Shown: positions 17,392 through 25,773 of the stretch, in pieces
How the letters are laid out: every line of letters starts with the position of its first letter
Numbering within the stretch: position 1 is the stretch's first letter
Assembly (NCBI GenBank): GCA_029258515.1
Contig: JARHYK010000002.1
Span: 103,216 to 167,215 of the forward strand
DNA: 64,000 nucleotides
Source of the DNA: Clostridia bacterium
GTDB taxonomy: Bacteria > Bacillota > Clostridia > TANB77 > CAG-508
Direction: 5' to 3'
Notes under the pieces: generated by a model
The model's input: the letters and a program-made list of their open reading frames with translations, nothing else
What the model was told of the DNA's origin: nothing
Database searches by the model: none
Position numbers and translations under genes: made by a program

Positions 17392-18420
17392 GTGAAAAAT
17401 ATAAAGGATTATACATTAGAAGAGTTAAAAGAAGAAATGGAAGATTTAGAAGAAAAATCATTTAGAGCTGAGCAAATTTTTAAATGGGTTTATGAAGAAA
17501 AAGTAAAAACATTTGATGAAATGACTAATTTATCACTTGAACTAAGAAATAAATTAAAAGAAAATTATACAATGTGTAATTATAAAATATTACAAAAGCA
17601 AGAAGCAAAAGATGGAACTAAAAAATATCTTTTTGATGTATTAGATGGAAATGCGATTGAAACAGTTCTTATGAAATATCATTATGGATATAGTATATGT
17701 GTATCTTCTCAAATAGGATGTAAGATGGGATGCAAATTTTGTGCATCAACTGGAATAAATTTTGTTAGAAGTTTAACAAGTGGTGAAATAGTTGAACAAA
17801 TATTAGCGGTTGAACAAGATGAAAATGTTAGAATATCTAATGTTGTATTTATGGGAATAGGTGAACCTTTAGATAATTATGATAATGTAGTAAATGCAAT
17901 TAGAATCATTAATCACCCCAAAGGGCTAAATATTGGGGCAAGACATATTAGTATTTCAACAAGTGGATTAGTTCCTAATATATATAAGTTAGCTGAGGAA
18001 AATATACAATGTACATTATCTATATCATTACATGCTACAAATAATGAAAAAAGAAGTGCAATGATGCCTGTAAATAATAGATATCCAGTAGAAGAATTGG
18101 TAAAAGCTTGTAAAGACTATATTTCAAAAACAAATAGAAGAATATCATTTGAATATGCTTTAGCAAAAGATAATAATGATAACTTAGAGGATGCTAAAGA
18201 ATTGGTTAGATTGTTAAAGGGTATGATTTGTCATGTTAATTTAATACCAATTAATAAAATAGAAAATGGTAAGTTTTCAAAATCTACAAATGAAAATATT
18301 ATGAAATTTAGGGACTATTTGAATGATCATGGAATAGTAGCAACAATTAGAAGAGAATTAGGTTCTGACATAGATGCTGCTTGTGGACAGTTAAGAAGAA
18401 AAAATCTGAAAGAAAATTAA
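17392..18420 (+). CDS. rlmN: 23S rRNA/tRNA A2503 methyltransferase RlmN
   Basis: RlmN is a radical SAM enzyme that methylates C2 of adenine 2503 in 23S rRNA and A37 in some tRNAs. The cluster motif is CKMGCKFCAST. FRAEQIFKWVYE marks the N-terminal domain and GIGEPLDNYDNV a conserved block. The resolving cysteine is near the end in DAACGQL. I prefer GTG 17392, with AAGGTGG upstream, over the GTG at 17380 that overlaps this site. It follows the flavodiiron gene after 17 bp. Confidence 0.93.
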   Translation: MKNIKDYTLEELKEEMEDLEEKSFRAEQIFKWVYEEKVKTFDEMTNLSLELRNKLKENYTMCNYKILQKQEAKDGTKKYLFDVLDGNAIETVLMKYHYGYSICVSSQIGCKMGCKFCASTGINFVRSLTSGEIVEQILAVEQDENVRISNVVFMGIGEPLDNYDNVVNAIRIINHPKGLNIGARHISISTSGLVPNIYKLAEENIQCTLSISLHATNNEKRSAMMPVNNRYPVEELVKACKDYISKTNRRISFEYALAKDNNDNLEDAKELVRLLKGMICHVNLIPINKIENGKFSKSTNENIMKFRDYLNDHGIVATIRRELGSDIDAACGQLRRKNLKEN

Positions 18421-18441
18421 GTTCTTAAAGGATGTGAAAAA

Positions 18442-19233
18442 ATGAATTCTGATTTTGAAATTAGAAAAAAGATGCAAATAAAGCAACGAAGAGTAAAAAG
18501 AAAAAAGATTTTAATTAATTTTTTTATAATATTTATCATTATATTAATTTTTTTAATGGGATACATTTATGGTAAAATTCAGAAAAGGGGAGAACTAGTA
18601 GTTGAAAAGACTGAAGAATCAGTTAATAATGAAGCTATAGAGGTAGTAGAGCTAGCAGAGGAAGAAATAAAAGATTGGAGATTAATTTTAGTAAATAAAG
18701 ATAATCCAGTACCAGAAGATTATGAATTCGAATTAGCAAGTATTGATAAGAATAGAAAGTTTGACAAAAGAGCTATTAAACAATTAAATCAAATGATGGA
18801 TGATATTAGAAAAGATGGGATTTCAAATATCTGGGTTCAATCTTCATATAGGGATATTAAATTGCAAGAGGAATTATATAATAATAGTGTAAAAAAATAT
18901 ATGGGGCAAGGAAAAACTGAAGAAGAAGCAAGAAAGCAAACTGAAATATTTATTAATAGACCAGGTGTAAGTGAACACAATGTTGGACTAGCTGTTGATT
19001 TTAATGATGTAAAGGCAAATTTTGAAAATACTAGAGCTTTTAAATGGCTTGTTAAAAATGCAGAAAACTATGGGTTTATTTTAAGATATCCAAAGGATAA
19101 AGAAAATATAACTGGAATATCTTATGAACCATGGCATTGGAGATTTGTTGGGGAAGAAAACGCAAAGAGAATGAACGAAAAAAATTTATGCCTAGAAGAG
19201 TATGTTAAATTAAATCAAAAAAGTGACTGCTGA
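18442..19233 (+). CDS. Membrane-anchored D-Ala-D-Ala carboxypeptidase, VanY/M15B type
   Basis: The 263-residue protein has a basic cytoplasmic tail and one membrane segment (about residues 24-44), then an extracellular peptidase domain. Zinc and catalytic blocks are SSYRDIKLQEELY, SEHNVGLAVDFND and EPWHWRFVG. These enzymes trim the terminal D-alanine of peptidoglycan stem peptides. AAAGGATG precedes the ATG. A hairpin terminator follows the gene. It may be the last gene of the run beginning at prmC. Confidence 0.9.
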   Translation: MNSDFEIRKKMQIKQRRVKRKKILINFFIIFIIILIFLMGYIYGKIQKRGELVVEKTEESVNNEAIEVVELAEEEIKDWRLILVNKDNPVPEDYEFELASIDKNRKFDKRAIKQLNQMMDDIRKDGISNIWVQSSYRDIKLQEELYNNSVKKYMGQGKTEEEARKQTEIFINRPGVSEHNVGLAVDFNDVKANFENTRAFKWLVKNAENYGFILRYPKDKENITGISYEPWHWRFVGEENAKRMNEKNLCLEEYVKLNQKSDC

Positions 19234-19256
19234 AATATATAAGTATGATATAAATA

Positions 19257-19297
19257 AAAAAACACCAATACATATAAAAATGCATTTGGTGTTTTTT
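19257..19297 (+). terminator. Intrinsic terminator after the carboxypeptidase gene
   Basis: An AACACCAA / TTGGTGTT stem with an AT loop is followed by six T residues. Confidence 0.75.
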
Positions 19298-19300
19298 AGA

Positions 19301-19468
19301 TTATAGTTTATTTTTGGAGACATAAATGTTTCCATCTTTTGAGCGAATAGTATATCCTAATTCTTGAAGAGTTTGAACATCTTTAGAAGATATGATTGAA
19401 TTTGGATATAACATTCCTTGAAACCTAGGGTCGTAATTTTCTACAATATAATTTATTGTCAAACTCAT
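19301..19468 (-). CDS. Small unknown protein, 55 residues
   Basis: This short frame encodes a 55-residue soluble protein beginning MSLTINYIVENYDPRFQGML and containing DVQTLQELGYTIRSKDGNIYV. I do not recognise it. Support comes from a good ribosome site (AAAGGAC, five bases before ATG), normal amino-acid composition, a candidate promoter upstream (TTGACA-17-TAAACT between 19560 and 19532 on the minus strand), and an end exactly where the convergent terminator begins. It lies 95 bp downstream of spoIVA on the same strand, so a sporulation link is possible but not shown. Confidence 0.6.
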   Translation of the reverse strand: MSLTINYIVENYDPRFQGMLYPNSIISSKDVQTLQELGYTIRSKDGNIYVSKNKL

Positions 19469-19480
19469 AAAGTCCTTTCT

Positions 19481-19500
19481 AGCATTTTAGGTAAAATGCT
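19481..19500. promoter_or_regulatory. Palindrome in the leader of the 55-residue gene
   Basis: A 9-bp inverted repeat, AGCATTTTA / TAAAATGCT, with a 2-base centre lies 12 bp upstream of the start codon and directly before the ribosome site. It may be an operator or a leader hairpin. Confidence 0.45.
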
Positions 19501-19563
19501 AAACCACTATAAAATTTTTGTTACAATGGTAAGTTTAACACATTTACATAAAATTGTCAATTC

Positions 19564-21043
19564 CTATAATATAATGCAAATTAATCCACCACTTCCTTCA
19601 TTAACAATTCTTTCTAGTGTTTCTTGTAATTTGATCTGAGCATCTTCTGGCATTTTTGCAAGTTTTGTTTGTAAACCTTCATTAACTAGAGCATGTAGAC
19701 TTTTACCAAAAATGTTTGAATCCCATATTTTTTTAGGATCATTTTCAAATTCTGAAAGTAGATAATTAACAAGTTCTTCAGATTGTTTTTCAGAGCCAAC
19801 TATAGGAGAAACTTCTGTTGCAACATTACATTTTATCATGTGAATAGCAGGGGCATTGGCTTTTAATTTAACACCAAATCTAGACCCTTGTTTTACCATT
19901 TCGGGTTCTTCAAGTTCAAGTTCATCGATTGTAGGAGTAACAATGCCATAACCTTTTCTATCTACTTCATCTAGAGCATAAGAAATTTTGTCATATTTCT
20001 TTTTTGTGTAAGATAGTTCAGAAATAATACTAAATAGATCTCCTTCATTTTCAACATTAACACCTGTAATTTCAGATAGAACTGTGTAGAATAATTCATC
20101 TTTTAAGTCAACTCTAATATTTACAATTCCAGAACCTAAATGAATATTTTGCACGGTTGTATTAGCAATTATTTCAGTTTTAGTAATTTTTGTTGAACAT
20201 AAAGAAATGTCTTTTAAAACTGAAACATCTGAAAAAGCATTTTTAATTTCATTAAAAAGGTTAGCTTTTAAAGGATGTTTAAAATCTAAAGAATCAATCC
20301 ATTTAGGTAATTTAATAGAGATTCTGTCAACAGGAAATTCGTATAAAACTTTAGAAAAAATAGTATTAATATTTTCTATTGTCAAATTAGCACAATTCAT
20401 AGGGATTACACTTGTATTATATTTTTTTGCTAAACTATTAGCGAGTGAAATAGTAGCTTGAGAATTAGGGTCATATGAATTTAAAACGATAACAAAAGGT
20501 TTATTAAGTTCTTTTAATTCACTAACAACTCTTTCTTCAGCTTTGGTATAATCTTCTCTTGGAATATCAGTAATAGAACCATCAGTAGTAACCAAAATAC
20601 CAATAGTAGAATGTTCATCAATAACTTTTTTGGTTCCAATTTCAGCAGCTTTTTCAAAAGGAATTTCTTCATTAGACCATGGTGTTTTAACCATTCTTGG
20701 CATATCATCTTCTAAGTAACCGTATAGCATTATCTACTAGGTAACCTACACAATCAACAAGTCTTGTTTTAAATTTTAAGTTATTGTCCAAAGTAATTTC
20801 AATTGCTTCATTAGGAACAAATTTAGGTTCTGTAGTCATAATAGTTTTTCCGCCAGCACTTTGTGGCAATTCATCTTTTGCACGTTCTTTTTTATAAGAA
20901 TTATCAATGTTAGGAATAACTAATAAATCCATAAAATTTTTTATAAAGGTAGATTTACCAGTTCTAACAGGACCAACCACCCCAACATATATATCCCCAT
21001 CAGTCCTTTTTGCGATGTCTTGATACAATCTTGTATTTTCCAT
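19564..21043 (-). CDS. spoIVA: Stage IV sporulation protein A, needs +1 frameshift at CGG
   Basis: SpoIVA is the ATPase that polymerises on the forespore as the coat basement layer. The N-terminal half has the Walker A GPVRTGKST and RLVDCVGYLVDNA. The second frame resumes with GYLEDDMPRM, EHSTIGILVTTDG, QGSRFGVKLKANAPAIHMIK and the ending GSGGLICIIL. After 107 codons an in-frame CGG (20720-20722) is met; normal reading stops six codons later. Skipping the C gives GYLVDNAIGYLEDD and a protein of exactly 492 residues, the length I recall for the Bacillus homologue. AAAGGAGG precedes the ATG. It is either a frameshift-decoded gene or one broken by an insertion or a sequence error. Confidence 0.93.
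20720..20722 (-). other. Candidate +1 frameshift site in spoIVA, ATA CGG TTA
   Basis: In-frame codon 108 is CGG. Reading ATA-(C)-GGT-TAC restores the conserved A-x-G-Y sequence. There is no homopolymer here. Confidence 0.65.
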
Positions 21044-21097
21044 CTATATACCTCCTTTAAATCTTTAGAAAAATGTTTGTACAAAATTACTTTAATT

Positions 21098-21128
21098 AAT
21101 GTATATTTAAAAAATAAAGATATATGAC
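21098..21128 (-). promoter_or_regulatory. Candidate sigma-E promoter of spoIVA
   Basis: On the minus strand GTCATATA (21128-21121) and TATACATT (21105-21098) are 15 bp apart, close to the mother-cell sigma-E consensus. SpoIVA is under SigE control in known spore formers. Confidence 0.55.
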
Positions 21129-21321
21129 AAATTTTTGAGAAATTTTTTAGTTAATTTTTGATGGGTGAAATACCAAGAATAAAAATGTATTAAAATTTAA
21201 GGATATTAAGTATTTATATTATAGTATTTTTAAAACTAGAATTCCAAAAAATAAAATGGTAGCAAAATTATAAAAATGTTTCTTGGAAATATGTGATTTT
21301 AAATAATAATATACATAAAAT

Positions 21322-21350
21322 TTGTTTTTTTTATGTAAAAATGATATAAT
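21322..21350 (+). promoter_or_regulatory. Promoter for the coiled-coil gene
   Basis: TTGTTT (21322-21327), a 17-bp spacer and TATAAT (21345-21350) lie 33 bp upstream of the start codon. Confidence 0.6.
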
Positions 21351-21383
21351 GTATTTATATTCTAAATAGAAAGGAGTTTTATT

Positions 21384-22058
21384 ATGTCTACAAAAAAAGA
21401 GTTAGAGAAGCTTGAGGAAGCTAAAGAACGGATTCAAAATGATTTAACATCGATTGAAACAAGAATATCAAAAATTAGTAAAGATCTAGAAAAACTGTGT
21501 AACAGTATTAATGGATTGGAGAAAAGAACATCTCCTTTGGCGAAAGAAACATTGAAAACACTTACTAGTGATTGTGCTGATTTATACCATAAGAAACAAG
21601 AATTACAAAAAGAATTAGAAAGTGAATTGGAAGAACTAAAAAATGTGGAAACTAATATAGACTTTAACTTAGAATCAATGGCTTATATTAATGAGCAAGT
21701 TCCAAGAATGGCCAGAGAATTTTGGGATTATGTTAAAGAAAACCGAAGATATTTGGCTATTGAATTAAGAAATGAATTTGGAATTGTTGGGCAATATGTT
21801 AGATATGATAATTATCATGAAAAGTTTCCTACAGGAGGAATGATGATTATTGCTATGAATAGTAAAGTAAAAATAACAGAAACGAAGAATCAAACTTTTT
21901 ATGTTGGTGACTGCATTGAGATAGATAATGAAACAAAGTGTTTTTTAGATTATGCTAATTTTTTCAGAAAACTATTAACAGAAGAATTGATGAAGACAAA
22001 CAACTCAGACTTTAAAATAACTGTAGTACATGATAAAATCACGCTTGAGTTGCTGTGA
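21384..22058 (+). CDS. Unknown protein with N-terminal coiled coil
   Basis: I do not recognise this 224-residue protein. Residues ~3-95 form a heptad-rich coiled coil (KELEKLEEAKERIQ, KKQELQKELESELEELKN). The remainder is a globular domain with aromatic and beta-rich segments (AREFWDYVKENRRYL, GMMIIAMNSKVKI, CFLDYANFFRKLL). There is no signal peptide. AAAGGAG precedes the ATG. It has its own promoter and a strong terminator, so it is monocistronic. Codon 16 (21429-21431) is an in-frame CGG read as arginine; skipping its C would stop translation after 20 codons. Most other arginines are AGA. Confidence 0.7.
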   Translation: MSTKKELEKLEEAKERIQNDLTSIETRISKISKDLEKLCNSINGLEKRTSPLAKETLKTLTSDCADLYHKKQELQKELESELEELKNVETNIDFNLESMAYINEQVPRMAREFWDYVKENRRYLAIELRNEFGIVGQYVRYDNYHEKFPTGGMMIIAMNSKVKITETKNQTFYVGDCIEIDNETKCFLDYANFFRKLLTEELMKTNNSDFKITVVHDKITLELL

Positions 22059-22060
22059 TT

Positions 22061-22102
22061 AAATATAGGAAGGATAGATTTTAAGCTATCCTTCCTATAT
22101 TT
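22061..22102 (+). terminator. Strong intrinsic terminator
   Basis: A perfect 17-bp inverted repeat (AAATATAGGAAGGATAG and its complement) with an 8-base loop lies two bases after the stop codon. Confidence 0.85.
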
Positions 22103-22366
22103 ATAATGCTATAATTGTTGTAAAACAAAGAGTAGATATGTTATAAGTAGAAGTATATATTGCTAAAAAAATTCTATTTTTTCTTGATAACACAAAGTAA
22201 AAAATTTCACAAAAAATTTGCAAAAAAATATTTATTGTGTTAGAATAAATGCATAAAAGTAGGCGTAAATTTAATAGCCAAAATAACAAAAATGAATATT
22301 ATATTAATGTGATACAATATATAGTTACTTAAAATTATATAACTTAAAAAAGAAGGGAAGAATAGT
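22103..22366 (+). promoter_or_regulatory. Intergenic region with a weak extended -10
   Basis: The 264-bp gap holds no convincing gene. TGATACAAT at 22310-22318 looks like an extended -10 for the downstream pyrophosphorylase, but no good -35 is visible. I see no riboswitch fold. Confidence 0.35.
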
Positions 22367-23608
22367 ATGGATAGAATGGGACAAATGGAGGAAATGTTAA
22401 AAACATATAACCAAGAACATATTTTGAAATTATTTCAAATTTTAACTGAAGAAGAAAAAATGAAATTAATTGAACAAATTAATAATATAGACTTGCACCA
22501 AATTATGGAATTATATGATACAACAAAAAAAGAAATAGAAATTAAGGAAAATAAAATAGAAGAAATTTCTTACGAAGATAAGGCAAAAATGACTAATGGA
22601 AGAAAAGAAAAATTAGATGAATTAGGAGAAAAAATAGTAAAAGAAGGAAAGTATGCAGTAGTAACAATGGCAGGTGGTCAAGGAACAAGATTAGAGCATC
22701 CAGGACCTAAAGGAACTTTTAAATTAGATATATATGGAAAAGGAAAATATCTTTTTGAAATTTTAGCTGAAAATTTGAAAGAGGCGAATAAAAAATATGG
22801 TATATCTATTCCATGGTATATAATGACAAGTAATCAAAATAACAAAGATACAGTAGAATTTTTGGAAAAAAATAATTATTTTGGATATAAAAGAGAAGAT
22901 GTTATAATATTTACACAAGGAGAATTACCATTAATAGATATGGATGGTAAGATTTTAATTGGAAAAGACAAAATGGTAAGAATGGGGTCAGATGGAAATG
23001 GTGGAACATTTAGTTCACTTAGAAAATCAGGAGCATTAGCTAATATGAAAGAAAGAGGAGTAAAATGGGTATTTATTGGTGGTGTGGACAATGTGTTACT
23101 AAAGATGGTAGATACAACATTACTAGGATTAGCGATAGAAAAAAATGTTCAGATAGCATCAAAATCAATAGTAAAAGCAAATCCACATGAAAAAGTTGGA
23201 GTGTTTTGTAAAACAAATGGTCATCCAAAAGTAATAGAATACTCAGAATTACCAGAGAAAATGGCAGAAGAAGTGGATGATAATGGCGAATTAAAATATG
23301 GTGAATCACATGTAATGTGTAATTTATTTACAATAGAAGCAATAGAAAAAGTAAGTAAAGAACCATTAATATATCACAGTGCAATAAAAAAGAATTCATA
23401 TATAGACGAACAGGGAAAAGAAGTAATACCACAAGAAAAAAATTCATATAAATTTGAAGCGTTTATATTTGATGCATTTGAATTGTTTGATGATATAGCA
23501 ATATTAAGAGGAAAAAGAGAAGAAGATTTTGCACCAGTAAAAAATAAAGAAGGTGTAGATAGTCCCAAAACAGCAAAAGAATTATATGAAAAATTTTGGA
23601 ATAGATAA
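22367..23608 (+). CDS. UDP-sugar pyrophosphorylase (UDPGP / UAP1-like)
   Basis: The 413-residue protein resembles eukaryote-type UDP-N-acetylhexosamine pyrophosphorylases and not bacterial GlmU. The signature MAGGQGTRLEHPGPKGTF binds the nucleotide. MTSNQNNKDTVEFLE, QGELPLID, GNGGTFSSLR and GGVDNVLLK are the family's substrate blocks. It would make UDP-GlcNAc (or UDP-GalNAc/UDP-glucose) from UTP and the sugar 1-phosphate. The next gene is a left-handed beta-helix transferase, so the two may together replace bifunctional GlmU. GGGAAG precedes the ATG. Confidence 0.88.
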   Translation: MDRMGQMEEMLKTYNQEHILKLFQILTEEEKMKLIEQINNIDLHQIMELYDTTKKEIEIKENKIEEISYEDKAKMTNGRKEKLDELGEKIVKEGKYAVVTMAGGQGTRLEHPGPKGTFKLDIYGKGKYLFEILAENLKEANKKYGISIPWYIMTSNQNNKDTVEFLEKNNYFGYKREDVIIFTQGELPLIDMDGKILIGKDKMVRMGSDGNGGTFSSLRKSGALANMKERGVKWVFIGGVDNVLLKMVDTTLLGLAIEKNVQIASKSIVKANPHEKVGVFCKTNGHPKVIEYSELPEKMAEEVDDNGELKYGESHVMCNLFTIEAIEKVSKEPLIYHSAIKKNSYIDEQGKEVIPQEKNSYKFEAFIFDAFELFDDIAILRGKREEDFAPVKNKEGVDSPKTAKELYEKFWNR

Positions 23609-23650
23609 TTTGGTGATAAATTTAAAAGTACTATGAAAGGAAATTAAAAA

Positions 23651-24328
23651 ATGGAAGAATGTAAAATTAAAAACTTATATGATTTAGATAAGACTATTGC
23701 AAAAGGGCTTTTAAAAACAGAAGAATATCCATGGAATGTGTTAGCTAAAATAAAGGAATATATTATAGAGTTAGGAAAAACATTAAGTAAAGATGAATTT
23801 GATGAAATAGGGGAAAATATTTGGATAGCTAAAACAGCAAAAGTAGCTAAAACAGCTTTTCTTAATGGACCATTAATTGTTTGCGATAATGCTGAAATTA
23901 GACATTGTGCGTTTATTAGAGGATGTGCAATTGTTGGAAAAAACGCGGTAGTTGGAAATTCAACAGAACTTAAAAATGTTATTTTATTTGATAATGTTCA
24001 AGTTCCACATTATAATTATGTAGGAGATTCAATTTTAGGGTATAAATCTCATATGGGAGCTGGTTCAATTACGTCTAATGTTAAATCAGATAAAAAGTTT
24101 GTAGTAATTAAAAATAAAGAAACTGGGGAAAAGATTGAAACAGGAATAAAGAAAATAGGAGCAATGGTTGGAGATAATGTAGAAGTAGGATGTGGAAGCA
24201 TATTAAATCCTGGTACTATTGTTGGAAAAAATACTAATATTTATCCATTATCTTCTGTTAGAGGTGTTGTTAAAGAAAATAGCATTTATAAAAATCAAAA
24301 TGAAATAGTGTTAAAAAATAATGATTAA
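23651..24328 (+). CDS. Left-handed beta-helix acyltransferase-like protein
   Basis: The 225-residue protein has hexapeptide-repeat rungs from about residue 58 on (ENIWIAKTAKVAKTAFLNGP, AEIRHCAFIRGCAIVGKNAVVG, NVEVGCGSILNPGTIVGKNT). The segment HYNYVGDSILGYKSHMGAGS resembles the acetyltransferase active site of GlmU. It follows the pyrophosphorylase by 42 bp. I infer that it is the GlcN-1-P acetyltransferase partner, although a nucleotide-sugar acyltransferase with another substrate is possible. A weak GAAAGGAA site precedes the ATG. Confidence 0.78.
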   Translation: MEECKIKNLYDLDKTIAKGLLKTEEYPWNVLAKIKEYIIELGKTLSKDEFDEIGENIWIAKTAKVAKTAFLNGPLIVCDNAEIRHCAFIRGCAIVGKNAVVGNSTELKNVILFDNVQVPHYNYVGDSILGYKSHMGAGSITSNVKSDKKFVVIKNKETGEKIETGIKKIGAMVGDNVEVGCGSILNPGTIVGKNTNIYPLSSVRGVVKENSIYKNQNEIVLKNND

Positions 24329-24339
24329 GAGAAAAAAGT

Positions 24340-25152
24340 ATGAGAAAATTTAAAAAAATTTATATAGAAATAACAAATATTTGTAACTTGAATTGTCCAT
24401 TTTGTAGTATAGATGATAAGCAAAAAAAAGAAATGAGCTTAAGGGAGTTTGAAAGTATTTTAAATAAAATTGATGATTATACTGATTATTTATATCTTCA
24501 TGTAAAAGGAGAGCCTTTATTACATAGTAAATTTAATGAAATATTAAAATTATGTAAAAAATACAAAAAAAAGGTGAATATAACTACAAATGGAACTTTA
24601 TTAAATAAAAGATTTAATTATATTTTGAATTCAAGTGTTAGGCAGATAAATATATCATTACAAAGTCTTATAAACCTTGATTATCTTTACGATATAATTA
24701 AAAGTGTAGATATATTAAGTAAAAATAGCATTCAAATACAATATCGTATGTGGGTGAAAAATGAATATGAAAAAAATATAGTGAATATTTTGGAAGAACA
24801 CTATAATACAAAAATACAAGGAAAAAATACAAAATTAAGTGAGAATATTTATTTTAATATTGATAAAGAATTTATATGGCCAAGCTTGGAAAATAGTTTT
24901 ATAAATAGCCAAGGAACTTGTTATGGAACAAGGTCACATATAGGGATTTTAGTAGATGGAACTATTATTCCATGTTGTTTAGATTCAAATGGAATAATAA
25001 ATTTAGGAAATATTTTTGAAGATGATTTAGAGAAAATAATAAATAGTGAAAGATTTATAAAAATGAAAACTGATTTTCAAAATAATAAAATATGCGAAGA
25101 ATTATGTAAAAAGTGTGGTTTTTCATTTCGAATTAAAGAAAAACAAAAATAA
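24340..25152 (+). CDS. Radical SAM protein with SPASM-like C-terminus
   Basis: The 270-residue protein starts with the radical SAM motif CNLNCPFC inside EITNICNLNCPFCSID, followed by HVKGEPLLH and NITTNGTLLNKR. The C-terminal half has GTIIPCC and a final cysteine set (CEELCKKCGF), as in SPASM enzymes that bind auxiliary iron-sulfur clusters. SPASM proteins modify peptides or small molecules; no precursor peptide is obvious nearby. The gene lies 11 bp after the beta-helix gene, probably in the same operon. Confidence 0.82.
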   Translation: MRKFKKIYIEITNICNLNCPFCSIDDKQKKEMSLREFESILNKIDDYTDYLYLHVKGEPLLHSKFNEILKLCKKYKKKVNITTNGTLLNKRFNYILNSSVRQINISLQSLINLDYLYDIIKSVDILSKNSIQIQYRMWVKNEYEKNIVNILEEHYNTKIQGKNTKLSENIYFNIDKEFIWPSLENSFINSQGTCYGTRSHIGILVDGTIIPCCLDSNGIINLGNIFEDDLEKIINSERFIKMKTDFQNNKICEELCKKCGFSFRIKEKQK

Positions 25153-25164
25153 AAAAGTAATAAA

Positions 25165-25210
25165 AATAAGTTAAAAATTTATCGAAACAAATTTTTAACT
25201 TATTTTTTAT
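25165..25210 (+). terminator. Intrinsic terminator
   Basis: A 16-bp inverted repeat (AATAAGTTAAAAATTT and its complement) with an 8-base loop is followed by a T run. Confidence 0.8.
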
Positions 25211-25236
25211 TCTATTATAAATAGATAAAAATTAAA

Positions 25237-25611
25237 TTACATTTTTTGATTACCTGGTATAAAATAATCAACAACACCATAAATTAAAGCACCAATTATT
25301 GCGGCCATCCAAGATATAGAATAGCCAGAAACAAAAAATTGTGTTAAATATAAAGTAATTGCGGCTAATGCGAAGCCTACAAATCCTTTACCAAAAGGAC
25401 TAGCTCCAATACCAGTAAATTTTGTTATTAGATAATCCATAATAGTTAACACTATTGCAGAAAGTGCTAATGCCCATATGTTATCAATAGAAAAACCAGG
25501 TGTAAAAAATGCAGTAATAGCTAAAATCACAGCAGCAGCAATCAATCTTCCTAAGATTTGAAAAAATGTTGAACCACTACTTGATGCTATATTTGAATTA
25601 CTATCTGACAT
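25237..25611 (-). CDS. Small membrane protein, phage-holin-4/YvlD-like
   Basis: The 124-residue protein has a serine/asparagine-rich N-terminus and four hydrophobic segments (AAAVILAITAFFTPGF, ALALSAIVLTIMDYLI, FVGFALAAITLYLTQFFV, MAAIIGALIYGVVDYFI). The pattern matches the 'phage holin family' of chromosomal membrane proteins such as YvlD. A role in lysis is unlikely. A strong AAGGAGG site precedes the ATG. It is monocistronic. Confidence 0.7.
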   Translation of the reverse strand: MSDSNSNIASSSGSTFFQILGRLIAAAVILAITAFFTPGFSIDNIWALALSAIVLTIMDYLITKFTGIGASPFGKGFVGFALAAITLYLTQFFVSGYSISWMAAIIGALIYGVVDYFIPGNQKM

Positions 25612-25773
25612 GATATTTAACCTCCTTGACTAGAAAAATATCTTAACTTTCTAGTTCTAAAATTAGTATGAGCTAAAATTAATATTTTATACAAAAAAAT
25701 AAAAATAAGTATAAAAAAATATAAAAATCACAAAATAATAATGAAAAATAAATAAAATTGTGAGGAGATAGTA

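Noticed and set aside
19564..21043. spoIVA, glgP and the GGDEF gene as ordinary pseudogenes
   Set aside because: Each has only one lesion, always at an in-frame CGG, with full conservation on both sides. Simple decay would give scattered lesions, as at 49849-50250.
22101..22289. Minus-strand 62-codon frame after the terminator
   Set aside because: It has no ribosome site, a composition like random AT-rich DNA, and overlaps the terminator.
24340..25152. RiPP biosynthesis cluster around the SPASM radical SAM gene
   Set aside because: I found no precursor peptide, protease or transporter nearby.
25237..25611. Prophage based on the holin-like gene
   Set aside because: No other phage gene is near. 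The family is a common chromosomal membrane protein.
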